This document shows, piece by piece, positions 47,225 through 56,154 of a DNA stretch of 64,000 nucleotides (positions are counted from its first letter, which is position 1; each line of letters opens with the position of its first letter). The stretch covers positions 1 through 64,000 of the forward strand of contig NZ_BDAZ01000053.1 in the NCBI RefSeq assembly GCF_001612725.1, read 5' to 3'. Position numbers and translations under genes: made by a program. Source of the stretch: Nocardia anaemiae NBRC 100462. GTDB lineage: Bacteria; Actinomycetota; Actinomycetes; Mycobacteriales; Mycobacteriaceae. Under the pieces are notes generated by a model that saw nothing but the letters and a program-made list of their open reading frames with translations, searched no databases and had not been told where the DNA came from.

Positions 47225-48610
47225 TCAGGCGTCGAATTGGATGCGTCGGATGGTGCCCATCCCGATCAGTGCGAGGACTGCGAGCAACCCGTGCGCCGAT
47301 ACAAACCACAGTGCGGTATTGAACGAGCCGGTCGAGGAAACCAGATAGCCGATAACGATCGGGGTGACAATGCCCGCGATATTGCCGAAGGCATTCATGG
47401 TGGAGCTCACGAAGCTCACCGCCTGCGTCGGCGCGATATCGGTGGTGATCGCCCAGCCGAGGGAACCGATGCCCTTGCCGAAGAAGGCCACGGTCAAGAT
47501 CGCCACGATCACGGTGGTGCTGTCGCTGAAGTTGGACAGTGCGATGAGGGTGGCGAGCAACATGCCCGCGGCCGCCGGGATCTTGCGCGCCGCCGTCAGC
47601 GATCGGCCGCGACGCAGCAGGGCATCGGACAGAATCCCGCCCACCAGGCCGCCGATGAAGGCCGCCAACGCTGGCAGTGCGGCGACGAATCCGACATGCA
47701 CCAGCGACAAGCCACGGCCCTTGTTCAGATAGATCGGGAACCAGGTGATGAAGAAGTAGGTCAGCGCGTTGACCGCGTACTGGAAGACGTAGACGCCCCA
47801 CAGCGGCCGAGTGGAGAAGACGCGCACGAGCATGCGCCGATCGAGTCGCTTGCGCTGAGTCGCGTTCTCGCCCTTGGTCGTATCGAGGTCCACCAGCGCG
47901 CCACCGGAAACGATCGTGTCGAGTTCGGCCGGGGTGACGCGGCGGTGTGCGCGCGGCGGATACAGCCAGCGCCACCAGAACACCGCCAAACCGAAGCCGA
48001 GCACGCCGAGCAGTACGAATACCCAGCGCCAACCGAATTGATTGGTGATCCAGGCCATTACCGGGGCGAAGATCACCGTGGCGAAATACTGTGCCGAATT
48101 GAAAACGGCCGTCGCCCTGCCGCGTTCGGCGGTCGGGAACCACATGGTCGCCACCCGTGCATTACCGGGAAATGCCGGTGATTCGAATACACCGAGCAGT
48201 AATCGCAACCCGAATACGATCGACAATGCGACCAGCACCGGTGTGGTGATCAAACCGACCAAGCTGGTCGCCGCGGTGACCAGCGTCCACAATGCCAGGC
48301 TTGCCGCATAGACCCGACGTGCACCGAATCTGTCGAGCAGCATCCCGCCGGGCAATTGCGCGACGACATAGGCCCAGCTGAATGCCGAGAAGATGTAGCC
48401 GAGCTGCACGGTGGAAAATCCGAGGTCCGCCCGGACCGCGCTGCCGGTGATCGACAGACTGCTGCGGTCGGCGTAGTTGACGGCGGTGATGATGAACAAC
48501 AGCCCGAGCACCAGATAGCGGGTGGGAATGCGACGACCCGGGCGCTGTTCGGTGGGTGCCACCACGGCGCGGGCGCCGCCGTCGGCGGGCATGTTCTCAC
48601 GTTTCAACAT
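47225..48610 (-). CDS. MFS transporter, glucarate/galactarate (GudP/ExuT) type
   Basis: 461 aa from ATG 48610 with AGGAGG seven bases upstream. Twelve hydrophobic helices are visible; family segments include 'NYADRSSLSITGSAV', 'GGMLLDRFGARRV' and 'FESPAFPGNARVATMWFP', characteristic of the anion:cation symporter group that imports hexuronates and aldarates. It is divergent from the dehydratase pair at 48871-50935, which act on galactarate/glucarate-type acids, so it is the uptake system of that pathway. The 260-bp divergent promoter region contains repeated GCGATACCC sites. Confidence 0.88.
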   Translation of the reverse strand: MLKRENMPADGGARAVVAPTEQRPGRRIPTRYLVLGLLFIITAVNYADRSSLSITGSAVRADLGFSTVQLGYIFSAFSWAYVVAQLPGGMLLDRFGARRVYAASLALWTLVTAATSLVGLITTPVLVALSIVFGLRLLLGVFESPAFPGNARVATMWFPTAERGRATAVFNSAQYFATVIFAPVMAWITNQFGWRWVFVLLGVLGFGLAVFWWRWLYPPRAHRRVTPAELDTIVSGGALVDLDTTKGENATQRKRLDRRMLVRVFSTRPLWGVYVFQYAVNALTYFFITWFPIYLNKGRGLSLVHVGFVAALPALAAFIGGLVGGILSDALLRRGRSLTAARKIPAAAGMLLATLIALSNFSDSTTVIVAILTVAFFGKGIGSLGWAITTDIAPTQAVSFVSSTMNAFGNIAGIVTPIVIGYLVSSTGSFNTALWFVSAHGLLAVLALIGMGTIRRIQFDA

Positions 48611-48685
48611 CACTGTCCTCCTGTGACCGGCCGGTGTGCGCCGGATCACCCTGCAATGGGTGTGAAAGGAGGCTAAATGGCCGAA

Positions 48686-48726
48686 GCGATACCCGTCGAA
48701 CACCAATTCGGTATTGAGCGATACCC
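48686..48726. promoter_or_regulatory. GCGATACCC direct repeats in the divergent promoter
   Basis: GCGATACCC occurs at 48686 and 48718 (32 bp apart, three helix turns). The second lies inside GGTAT-6 nt-ATACC (48710-48725), and a related GGGATACC follows near 48745. A pathway regulator site is likely, but no regulator gene is in this locus. Confidence 0.45.
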
Positions 48727-48870
48727 AAATGAGGGCTTGCCGCTGGGATACCGCACGGCCTGATCTGATGCCATTCGAGTATCGGTCGATTTCCAATCAG
48801 TGTTGGACCGGCATCGGGCCCCGGACCTAATCTCCAGAGAAATCAGCATTTCGTTGCCAGGAGGATATCC

Positions 48871-49785
48871 GTGTCGCAGCTATCCGCCGAGGAATTGGGA
48901 CCCGCGCTGGGGCGCGGATTGCTCTCGTTCCCGGTCACCCATTTCGACGCCGAATTGAACTTCGACGAGCGGGCCTATCGGGATCACATCGGCTGGCTGT
49001 CCCGATACGAAGTCGCCGGTCTGTTCGCGGCCGGTGGCACGGGCGAAGGCTTCGCCCTCACCAGTGCGGAGATCGATCGCGTGGTGCGCGCCGCGGTGGC
49101 CGAGACCGCCGGACGGGTTCCGGTGATCGCGCCCGCGACCGCGGGCACCAGGGTGGCGGTGGAACAGGCGCGCGCGGCCGAGGCGGCGGGTGCGGACGGC
49201 ATCCTGCTGCTGCCTCCCTACCTCGTGGAAGCCACGCCGGACGGCTTGGTCGAACATGTGGCCCAGGTGTGTGCGGCGACCTCGCTCGGGGTGATCTTCT
49301 ACAGCCGCGCCAATGCCGCCTGCGATGACGTGACGGTGGCCCGGATGGCCGAGCGCAGCCCGAACCTCATCGGCTTCAAGGACGGCGTCGGCAATATCGA
49401 GTCGATGACGCGGATCTACGCCAAAATGGGCGACCGGCTGACCTATATCGGCGGCCTGCCCACCGCGGAAACCTTCGCGCTGCCCTACACCGAGATGGGT
49501 GTGACCACCTATTCCTCGGCGATCTTCAATTTCGCTCCCGAGTTCGCGCTCGATTTCTATCGTGCGGTCCGCGCCCGCGACCGCACGACCGTCTACGCAC
49601 ACCTGCGTGATTTCGTCATCCCTTATCTCGACATCCGCGACCGCCGACCCGGCTACGCGGTATCGATCATCAAGGCCGGTCTCACCGCGGTCGGCAGACC
49701 ATCCAGCCGGGTCCGCCCGCCGCTCACCGACCTCACCGAGGCCGAACTCGCCGAGCTGACCACCCTTGTGAAACCGATCGCCTGA
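48871..49785 (+). CDS. 5-dehydro-4-deoxyglucarate dehydratase
   Basis: 304 aa from GTG 48871 with AGGAGG upstream. DHDPS/NAL superfamily barrel: the Schiff-base Lys is in 'LIGFKDGVGN' and the Tyr in 'VIFYSRANA'. 'GLLSFPVTHFD' at the N-terminus is typical of KdgD rather than of lysine-pathway DHDPS. It converts 5-keto-4-deoxyglucarate to 2,5-dioxovalerate (alpha-ketoglutarate semialdehyde) plus CO2 and water. The dehydratase producing its substrate follows 16 bp downstream. The semialdehyde dehydrogenase that would finish the route is not in the window. Confidence 0.9.
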   Translation: MSQLSAEELGPALGRGLLSFPVTHFDAELNFDERAYRDHIGWLSRYEVAGLFAAGGTGEGFALTSAEIDRVVRAAVAETAGRVPVIAPATAGTRVAVEQARAAEAAGADGILLLPPYLVEATPDGLVEHVAQVCAATSLGVIFYSRANAACDDVTVARMAERSPNLIGFKDGVGNIESMTRIYAKMGDRLTYIGGLPTAETFALPYTEMGVTTYSSAIFNFAPEFALDFYRAVRARDRTTVYAHLRDFVIPYLDIRDRRPGYAVSIIKAGLTAVGRPSSRVRPPLTDLTEAELAELTTLVKPIA

Positions 49786-49801
49786 CCCCCGAAGGACCAC
49801 C

Positions 49802-50935
49802 ATGGACTCCCCCATCCTCGACCGAATCACCAGCGTCAAGATCTCTTCGGTCACCGTGCCCCTGCCGACCGGGATCAGCGATGCGAAGGTACTGACCGGT
49901 CGACAGAAACCCATGACCGAAGTCGCCGTGCTGTTCGCCGAGATCAGCACCGAAGCCGGGCTCGAAGGCATCGGCATCGGCTACTCCAAACGCGCGGGCG
50001 GACCGGGACAGTTCGCACATGCCCGTGAGATCGCCCCCGTTTTACTGGGTGAGGACCCCAGCGATATCGCCAAGATCTGGGACAAACTGATGTGGGCGGG
50101 TGCTTCGGTCGGTCGCAGCGGGCTGTCGGTGCAGGCGATCGCCGCTTTCGATGTGGCTCTGTGGGATCTGAAGGCCAAGCGGGCCGGGTTGCCGTTGGCG
50201 AAACTGCTCGGGGCCCACCGTGATTCGGTGCGCTGCTACAACACCTCCGGCGGATTCCTGCACGCACCGATCGAAGAGGTCCTCGACCGTGCCACGGCAT
50301 CGCTGGAACAGGGCATCGGCGGCATCAAGATCAAGGTCGGACATCCCGACCACGCGGTGGATCTCGCTCGCCTCACCGCGGTGCGCGAGAAGCTCGGCGA
50401 CCGGGTGCCGTTGATGGTCGACGCCAACCAGCAGTGGGACCGCCCCGCCGCCCGCCGCATGTGCCGAGCCTTCGAACCGTTCGGGCTGGTGTGGATCGAA
50501 GAGCCCCTCGACGCCTACGACTTCGACGGCCACGCCCAACTCAGCGCCACCTTCGACACCGCAATCGCCACCGGCGAAATGCTCACCAGCGTGGCCGAAC
50601 ACAGCCAACTCATCGCCGCCCGCGGCGCGGATATCGTGCAGCCGGACGCACCGCGCGTCGGCGGCATCACCCAGTTCCTGAAGGTGATGGCCCTCGCCGA
50701 CAGCCAAAACCTGCAAATGGCACCGCATTTCGCGATGGAAATCCACATCCACCTCGCCGCCGCCTACCCACGAGAGCCATGGGTCGAACACTTCGAATGG
50801 TTCGACCCCCTCTTCAACGAGCGCCTGGAAATCGCCGACGGCCGCATGCACCTGTCATCGCGCCCAGGCCTCGGCGTAACCATCAGCGACCAAGCCCGCG
50901 CCTGGACCACCACCGAACACACCATCCACTCTTGA
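49802..50935 (+). CDS. enolase-superfamily acid-sugar dehydratase (galactarate/talarate type)
   Basis: 377 aa. Mandelate-racemase subgroup: KxK in 'IKIKVGHP', Mg ligands in 'VDANQQW', 'WIEEPLD' and 'ATGEML', and the base His in 'APHFAMEIHIHLA'. It would dehydrate galactarate or L-talarate to 5-keto-4-deoxy-glucarate, the substrate of the preceding enzyme. The two genes are 16 bp apart. Exact diacid specificity cannot be decided from sequence alone; glucarate is less likely because the MFS-dehydratase pairing and His motif fit the talarate/galactarate group better. Confidence 0.82.
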   Translation: MDSPILDRITSVKISSVTVPLPTGISDAKVLTGRQKPMTEVAVLFAEISTEAGLEGIGIGYSKRAGGPGQFAHAREIAPVLLGEDPSDIAKIWDKLMWAGASVGRSGLSVQAIAAFDVALWDLKAKRAGLPLAKLLGAHRDSVRCYNTSGGFLHAPIEEVLDRATASLEQGIGGIKIKVGHPDHAVDLARLTAVREKLGDRVPLMVDANQQWDRPAARRMCRAFEPFGLVWIEEPLDAYDFDGHAQLSATFDTAIATGEMLTSVAEHSQLIAARGADIVQPDAPRVGGITQFLKVMALADSQNLQMAPHFAMEIHIHLAAAYPREPWVEHFEWFDPLFNERLEIADGRMHLSSRPGLGVTISDQARAWTTTEHTIHS

Positions 50936-50948
50936 TTGCTGTGCCGGT

Positions 50949-51007
50949 CAGATGATCACCATGCGTTGATGGCGGAGACCCACACGCCAATGCACGGTGA
51001 TCACCTG
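50949..51007 (+). terminator. imperfect inverted repeat after the dehydratase gene
   Basis: Arms 50949-50968 and 50988-51007 (20 bp, three mismatches) around a 19-nt spacer, 13 bp after the stop codon. It is probably the terminator of the aldarate operon. Confidence 0.55.
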
Positions 51008-51106
51008 TCCAATTCGGATGCTCCGCGATGTTCATGTGGCGCACCTCGGCCTCCTGGAGGGCGACCACGACCGTCGCTGCCATGCAACTTGATATGCAGT
51101 TTAAGG

Positions 51107-51135
51107 TTGAATGGCAAATTTCATTGCATTGGCCT
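51107..51135 (+). promoter_or_regulatory. promoter/operator, copy 1
   Basis: TTGAAT, 17 bp, TGGCCT. The spacer carries GCAA-6 nt-TTGC. The whole block matches 54523-54551 (TTGATT, 17 bp, TAGCCT). Conserved spacing and half-sites suggest a real promoter with a shared regulator; copy 1 has the poorer -10. Confidence 0.5.
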
Positions 51136-51246
51136 GGGGGGACCAGCCACTGGCCTGCGTGCGACGCAGGTCGCCCCTGCACCCACGGCGACGGGTGAGG
51201 AGCAGTACAGCGGCGTCGGCTAGCGATGGAAGAGGCAGTGGGACCC

Positions 51247-51366
51247 GTGACCAGGCCGAGGAAGGACTGTTCTCCGCTACCAGTGCGCGAACTCGAGTCT
51301 GCGCACGGCGGGAGCACGTTTCCACCACATCCAGTTCGGAATACGAGCAGTGGTGCGCCCAGCTGA
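51247..51366 (+). pseudogene. frameshifted copy of the CHAP gene's 5' end
   Basis: GTGACCAG-GCCGAGGAAG here corresponds to GTGACCAGCGCCGAGGAAG at 54639, including the upstream 'AGAGGCAGT' ribosome region. One missing base shifts the frame. Read from the GTG, only 39 codons follow before TGA 51364; the peptide homologous to the CHAP protein (AEEGLFSA versus AEEVPFAA) is in another frame. It looks like a duplicated and decayed gene start left in front of the toxin-like gene. Confidence 0.5.
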
Positions 51367-51468
51367 GTGGCGACGGGTTCCGCAACTGCCGTTTCAACCC
51401 TGGATGGAAACGGCAGCCGAGGTTGTGGGACCGCGCGACCAACTGGCCGCAATACCGGGTGCGGCGCC

Positions 51469-54102
51469 GTGACACTGACGCTGCCTGCGGCGTTTCCCAA
51501 GTGGCTGGTCGACGCGGTGGCAGGGTACTGGCCCGAATGCGACGAAGACGCCGTGCGCCGCGAAGGTGACCACTGGAAGGCGGCCGGCGAGAACTGCCGC
51601 CAGCTCGGCCAACGCCACGACATCGCGTCCACCATGGAAAAGGCCGCCCTGCGCGGCTACAGTGCCGACACCAAAGCCGCCAGAAACGCGCAACTCGGCA
51701 ACGACCTGCGCAACCAGGCCGCCTACTGCGATTCCATGGCTGGACAGTGTTACCAGAAAGCCAATGACTGCGAATTCACCAAACTCCAGGTCATCGGAAC
51801 CGGGGTCGCGCTACTAGCACAGCTCGCGGTGGATGCGCTGATGTCCGCACCCGGCGTCGTGAAAGCTGCCGAGGACCGAGCAGCAGCCGAAGCATCCTGG
51901 AGCGCGACCGCCCGCCGGTACTACGGCGAGGTGAAAAAGGTCGGACTGGAGTGCGCCACCAAACGCAAAGGTCTACCGCTGGCCAAGGCTACCGCCATCG
52001 GGGTCGCCCTCGGTGGCGGGACCGCCGCCGCTGTCAACGCCGGAGCCCAGTTCTACCAGAAGGAAGTATTGCATCACCGCGACAAGATGGACTGGAACAT
52101 GGTCGAAGACGCCGCGATCATCGGTGGCGTCGGCGGTGGAATCGGAGCGCGATTCGCGTCGCGATTCGCGCCCGGAATCAATAGGTTCCTCGGCAAAGTC
52201 GCCGGCAACTCGAAATCGAATATCGTCCGCTACGGCGCACACGTCACGAGCGGGCTACTGATCGGCGGGGTCGGTGGCTTAGCGGGAGCGATCGGCGGGG
52301 CGGGCGCGGGGATCGTTGTGACCGGGCATATCCCGGACGCCAAGGAACTGCGTACCAGCGTGATCCAAGGTTTCGTCGGCGGCGTTGTCGGTTCGGTCAC
52401 CGTCTTCGCCCGCCCCATACCACCGGGCATGCGGGTCAACCCAGACCGCACCGTCCCATCAGAAGCCGAAAAGACCACACCCCCCTACCAAAAACAGGTC
52501 TGGCCCCCAGAAGGCGAAAAACCCACCCCACCCCCCGAACACAAACCACACCAACCAACTCCAGCCAAACCAGACCACACACCCCCACCAGAAACCGAAA
52601 AGACCACACCCCCCTACCAAAAACAGGTCTGGCCCCCAGAAGGCGAAAAACCCACCCCACCCCCCGAACACAAACCACACCAACCAACTCCAGCCAAACC
52701 AGACCACACACCCCCACGGCACACCGAAAAAACCCCACCCACAGGCGGCGAACAGGTCCAGCCTCCGCGTGCAACCGACAAGGAAGCGACCCCGCCGCCC
52801 GACAGGCAAGGCAAGGGGGAACCAACCAAGCCGCAGTCAACGGATCGAGGGCCCGCCGATGAGACTCCGCCCACCGACAAGACACCGGCCGAGCCACAAC
52901 AACCATACGGCGGGAAGGGGGAGCCCTGGCCCGACGAACTCGTCTGGCCCCTTGGCGAATCCGACGAAGAAGCGGCCCCGCGGCCCGAACACACACCGGA
53001 CAACGATCCGAGCGAACCAGCGAACCCGCGCCGAGACTTGGACGAGTCCGACCGACATCTCGCACCTTCGCGGCCGGGAGAAGGAACCCGACCACTCGAC
53101 CGCACGCCGATCGACGGAGAAATAGCCGAGCCACATCGGAGGTTGTCACCGTACCCTTCCGACCAACAGGTCTGGCCCAAACTCGCAACCGACAAGCCTG
53201 CCACGGCCCAGGAACATCCCAAACCCGAGGCCGACAAGTTTGCCGCACAAGAGGAACAAGCCAAGCCACCGGCCACCAACGAGCCGGATCCCTCGACCGG
53301 CAAGACGCCGGGCGAGCAACAACGACTGCGCACCGAGGAAGAGACTCCGCCGCGCGCCATCGAGTCCGTCGGGCCAGTTAATCCCCCGTCACATATTTTC
53401 CCGACGGAGCGGCAGAGGCTGCAATTGAATACGATCATCGACACCGTGAAATATCGAGCGGTTTCCGGTAAGTTTCCCTCGGAGCTGGACTTGCCCGCAG
53501 TCAACGCCATCCTCAACGAGCCACTTCACTTCGAAACCCACGGGTACGATGATAACGGAGTATACCCTGATGGCCCTGGTGGTCGTATTGTCAGAAATAT
53601 AGACACAACTCTGAGAACTCTCGAGCAACACAAATCGACCCCCGAGTTTTTCAAAGGTAAGCCATTACTCGCGTTCGTCGAAAACGATAAAATGATGATT
53701 CAGGGTAAACCGCACGGCATGGTTGTTTACAACTTCCCCGTCAGACTGAATGATGCTGTCGGCCGTGAGGTCAGCCGCTTGACGATCAGTAGCCTATTGC
53801 CTTCCGCGGACATGAAATCCTTGCGAGATTTGGTCGTATCCGACCCCCGTACCCTCGATCTGTATTTGCAGCGAATCTGGGGAGATTCGCCCTATCTGGC
53901 ACGCCGAATGCAACAATCACCTCTCATCCTCTTCGAAAATACCCCCGCCACTCCCAACGCGAGCGACATCCTCCTGGAGGCCGGCGCCGCTTCACAACAC
54001 GGGGGGAGACTTACCCAAGGACAAAGGGACTTATTCAAAGCGATGTTTACAATCCGAAACGGCGAAGGTGTACTCAACACCATCGAGATCCCCACTGAAT
54101 AA
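51469..54102 (+). CDS. polymorphic-toxin-like protein: WXG100/CpnT-like head, proline-rich stalk, unknown C-terminal tip
   Basis: 877 aa from GTG 51469 (the frame opens at 51367). Head, about 1-170: helical, 'LPAAFPKWLVDAVAGYWPEC', resembling the N-terminal region of actinobacterial toxins such as CpnT. Next, Gly/Ala-rich hydrophobic segments (170-320) that could insert in membranes. Then a Pro/Lys/Glu stalk (320-640) with a 43-residue unit present twice. Last, a globular tip (about 640-877) that I do not recognise ('NEPLHFETHGYDDNG', 'YLQRIWGDSPYLARRMQQ'). The tip is encoded by visibly AT-richer DNA than the rest, as expected for exchangeable toxin modules. No immunity-like gene is evident in the 536 bp downstream. 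Confidence 0.65.
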   Translation: MTLTLPAAFPKWLVDAVAGYWPECDEDAVRREGDHWKAAGENCRQLGQRHDIASTMEKAALRGYSADTKAARNAQLGNDLRNQAAYCDSMAGQCYQKANDCEFTKLQVIGTGVALLAQLAVDALMSAPGVVKAAEDRAAAEASWSATARRYYGEVKKVGLECATKRKGLPLAKATAIGVALGGGTAAAVNAGAQFYQKEVLHHRDKMDWNMVEDAAIIGGVGGGIGARFASRFAPGINRFLGKVAGNSKSNIVRYGAHVTSGLLIGGVGGLAGAIGGAGAGIVVTGHIPDAKELRTSVIQGFVGGVVGSVTVFARPIPPGMRVNPDRTVPSEAEKTTPPYQKQVWPPEGEKPTPPPEHKPHQPTPAKPDHTPPPETEKTTPPYQKQVWPPEGEKPTPPPEHKPHQPTPAKPDHTPPRHTEKTPPTGGEQVQPPRATDKEATPPPDRQGKGEPTKPQSTDRGPADETPPTDKTPAEPQQPYGGKGEPWPDELVWPLGESDEEAAPRPEHTPDNDPSEPANPRRDLDESDRHLAPSRPGEGTRPLDRTPIDGEIAEPHRRLSPYPSDQQVWPKLATDKPATAQEHPKPEADKFAAQEEQAKPPATNEPDPSTGKTPGEQQRLRTEEETPPRAIESVGPVNPPSHIFPTERQRLQLNTIIDTVKYRAVSGKFPSELDLPAVNAILNEPLHFETHGYDDNGVYPDGPGGRIVRNIDTTLRTLEQHKSTPEFFKGKPLLAFVENDKMMIQGKPHGMVVYNFPVRLNDAVGREVSRLTISSLLPSADMKSLRDLVVSDPRTLDLYLQRIWGDSPYLARRMQQSPLILFENTPATPNASDILLEAGAASQHGGRLTQGQRDLFKAMFTIRNGEGVLNTIEIPTE
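52466..52717 (+). repeat. exact tandem duplication in the stalk, 129-bp period
   Basis: 52466-52588 and 52595-52717 read identically (123 bp), giving a 43-residue Pro-rich unit (TTPPYQKQVWPPEGEKPTPP...) twice, with a decayed third start at 52724. The identity at synonymous sites means the duplication is recent. Confidence 0.85.
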
Positions 54103-54638
54103 AATTCGATGGAGATTGAACCCGGTGCACACGCATAGCAAGCCGGGAAAGAGGACTTGGTGCGGTGCCCCCACCAACACGCCCGCGGACAATCCGCCTG
54201 CAGCACCGATCCTTACCACACTCGACCAGTGGACGTCCATCGCCGAACCCAGCACCAGATGACCCGACCCGCCCGAGAGCGGGCGACGCGCCCCGCAGCG
54301 ATACCGCCCAGAGTCTGTGACACAGATTCGAAATCACCTGTCGCAGCCGACCTGCGTGACGCGGCGGCCCAGCTCTCCGCGCGCCGTGCCGCCCGCGACA
54401 CGCGAGGTTATGCGTCACATCCACGCCGAGGAGACTGAGTAGCTCCGCAATTGCCGCACGAACTGCGCGCCGATATCGCGGCAAGCGCCTGGGACTCATG
54501 CAAACAAATCTGCAAGTAACAATTGATTGGCAAATGTAGTTGCACTAGCCTGAGTGCACACGCCCCCGGCCCGCGCGCGACAAGAATCGACCGCCACACA
54601 ACGGCGTCGGCCATAGCGAGAAAGAGGCAGTCCGAACC
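54103..54638. other. region between toxin-like and CHAP genes
   Basis: 536 bases. An immunity gene would be expected here but no frame has a ribosome site and a protein-like composition. Contains the CHAP promoter (54523-54551). Confidence 0.5.
54523..54551 (+). promoter_or_regulatory. promoter/operator, copy 2 (CHAP gene)
   Basis: TTGATT, 17 bp, TAGCCT, with GCAA-6 nt-TTGC in the spacer. It lies 87 bp upstream of GTG 54639 and matches 51107-51135. Confidence 0.55.
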
Positions 54639-56060
54639 GTGACCAGCGCCGAGGAAGTACCGTTCGCCGCTGTCGATGCACCCGATGAGACAGACGGCGC
54701 CGAGACGACAACACAGACCACCACATCCCCAGACCGACGCACGCCGTCGCGCAATGGCCGCCCACTTCTGACGGTTCCATGGCAACCCGGCCAGCCAAAT
54801 CGCCAGGAATCCGGACCATCGGCCTCACCACCGGTCCCCTCGTCCGCATCCGTTGGCGCATCACCCATATCCCCCACATCGGGCACGACTCCGTCGCCAC
54901 CGAGCACGACAGCGCCACCTACCATCGGTCACCCAGCCAGGACACCTCCCTCACCCGAAGCCGCCGCCTCACCCGCTCGCCCCGCATCACGAAACAGATC
55001 AGGGCAGCATCACGATGCGACCGCAGACCCTTCGCTTCCCACCAAAATGGTCGAGGCGATCCTCCCGACCCTCGCATCGGCACTGGCCGCACTGGCAGGC
55101 CCGAAAACCGCCGCGGCACCGACCACCCCCGCCGGCAGTGCACCCACGACGGCCCCGAACACCCAGCAAACGCCACAGACCCTGCGGCAACTGGCGGCGA
55201 TGTACGGGCCCGGAGACGATGGCGCTCCACACAACCAACTCGCCGCCGATCCCAGCGGCCATGCCGGAGCCGGAGAAACTGCCAAAGCGTACCGACTCCG
55301 GCAGCTATACCACCGGCATCTCGCGCAGGCATTCAACACAATCGACAACGAGCTGGCCGCATGCATCCGCCAACTCGCCGGCGCGAACAACGTGGACCGC
55401 AAAACCCTCCTCCGGATACTCCGCGAAGTCGATGTAGGGCTGGCCGAACTGGGCCCGGCCGCATTCACGCGCGACGGTTATCACCGAGTCGAGAAGATCT
55501 TGGACACCGCCCTGCGCCACTCCCGCGCCATCGTCCACGCCAGTGGAGCGCACTCCACTGCGACCGCCCAAACCATCCACCAACTCGCCAATCAATACCT
55601 GAGCACCCTGGCCGGTATGCCGACCCGACAAAGCGGCACACGCGGCCGATCCTCGAGCATCGACAATGTCCTCAACCTTGCCCAGCAAGAACTCGGACTA
55701 GGGGTCCACGAAACCAACGGCAACAATCACGTGAACCGGCCCTACAACATCGACGGGCCCTGGTGTGCGGCGTTCGCCACCTGGGTCTGGCAACAAGCCG
55801 GCATCCACGTCAACTGGAGCGGCAAGAACTACGTCCCCACCGTCTGGTCCGACGCCCAACGCATGGGCCTCGCCGGGAACGCGTCCACCGCCCGCCCCGG
55901 GGACCTCATCGTCTTCCCCGGCCAGAAACACATCGGACTCGTCGTCGCACGCAACGGCAACACCATCACCACTATCGAAGGCAACTCAGGCGATGCGGTC
56001 CGCCAGCACACCTACAGCAGCCCCGCCGGCTTCGTCGGCGTCGTCCACCCGCCCCGATAA
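54639..56060 (+). CDS. CHAP-domain (NlpC/P60 superfamily) cell-wall amidase-like protein
   Basis: 473 aa from GTG 54639, 'AAAGAGG' upstream. Residues 1-190 are Pro/Ser/Thr/Ala-rich and disordered; 200-330 are helical ('YHRHLAQAFNTIDNELAAC'); 345-473 form a CHAP-like peptidase with Cys in 'GPWCAAFATWVW' (~375), 'RPGDLIVFPG' and His in 'KHIGLVV' (~431), so the catalytic pair is intact. No signal peptide or TM is seen, so export would need a dedicated route (type VII- or type IV-like). The N-terminus resembles that of the truncated protein at 1-269. Neighbours suggest it works with the toxin-like protein, whose leader copies its own. Confidence 0.75.
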   Translation: MTSAEEVPFAAVDAPDETDGAETTTQTTTSPDRRTPSRNGRPLLTVPWQPGQPNRQESGPSASPPVPSSASVGASPISPTSGTTPSPPSTTAPPTIGHPARTPPSPEAAASPARPASRNRSGQHHDATADPSLPTKMVEAILPTLASALAALAGPKTAAAPTTPAGSAPTTAPNTQQTPQTLRQLAAMYGPGDDGAPHNQLAADPSGHAGAGETAKAYRLRQLYHRHLAQAFNTIDNELAACIRQLAGANNVDRKTLLRILREVDVGLAELGPAAFTRDGYHRVEKILDTALRHSRAIVHASGAHSTATAQTIHQLANQYLSTLAGMPTRQSGTRGRSSSIDNVLNLAQQELGLGVHETNGNNHVNRPYNIDGPWCAAFATWVWQQAGIHVNWSGKNYVPTVWSDAQRMGLAGNASTARPGDLIVFPGQKHIGLVVARNGNTITTIEGNSGDAVRQHTYSSPAGFVGVVHPPR

Positions 56061-56154
56061 TGCACCAAGGCAGTCAACGACTGAGGCACCGTCCGTCACA
56101 GGGCGTCCAGGTCGGCAGTCGCACACCGACCTGTCCGCTAGTTCGGTGTCTGTG

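Larger units (their letters stand above)
51008..51468. other. leader region of the toxin-like gene
   Basis: This holds the duplicated promoter (51107-51135) and the frameshifted remnant of a 5' coding segment (51247-51366). The strand-symmetric open frames here are best read as shadows or remnant frames. No clear ribosome site precedes the GTG at 51469. Confidence 0.5.

Noticed and set aside
47019..48143. 374-codon minus-strand frame inside the MFS gene
   Set aside because: Out-of-frame shadow of the transporter. No membrane helices or motifs of its own.
51111..51569. 152-codon plus-strand frame before the toxin-like gene
   Set aside because: Its upstream part overlaps the promoter and its end overlaps the toxin-like head in another frame. 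Only a short stretch resembles the CHAP protein start, which fits a frameshifted remnant.
52436..53516. Minus-strand frames of 277-300 codons opposite the proline-rich stalk
   Set aside because: They are Gly/Val/Trp/Cys-rich complements of Pro-rich codons. Repeats in them mirror the 129-bp duplication.
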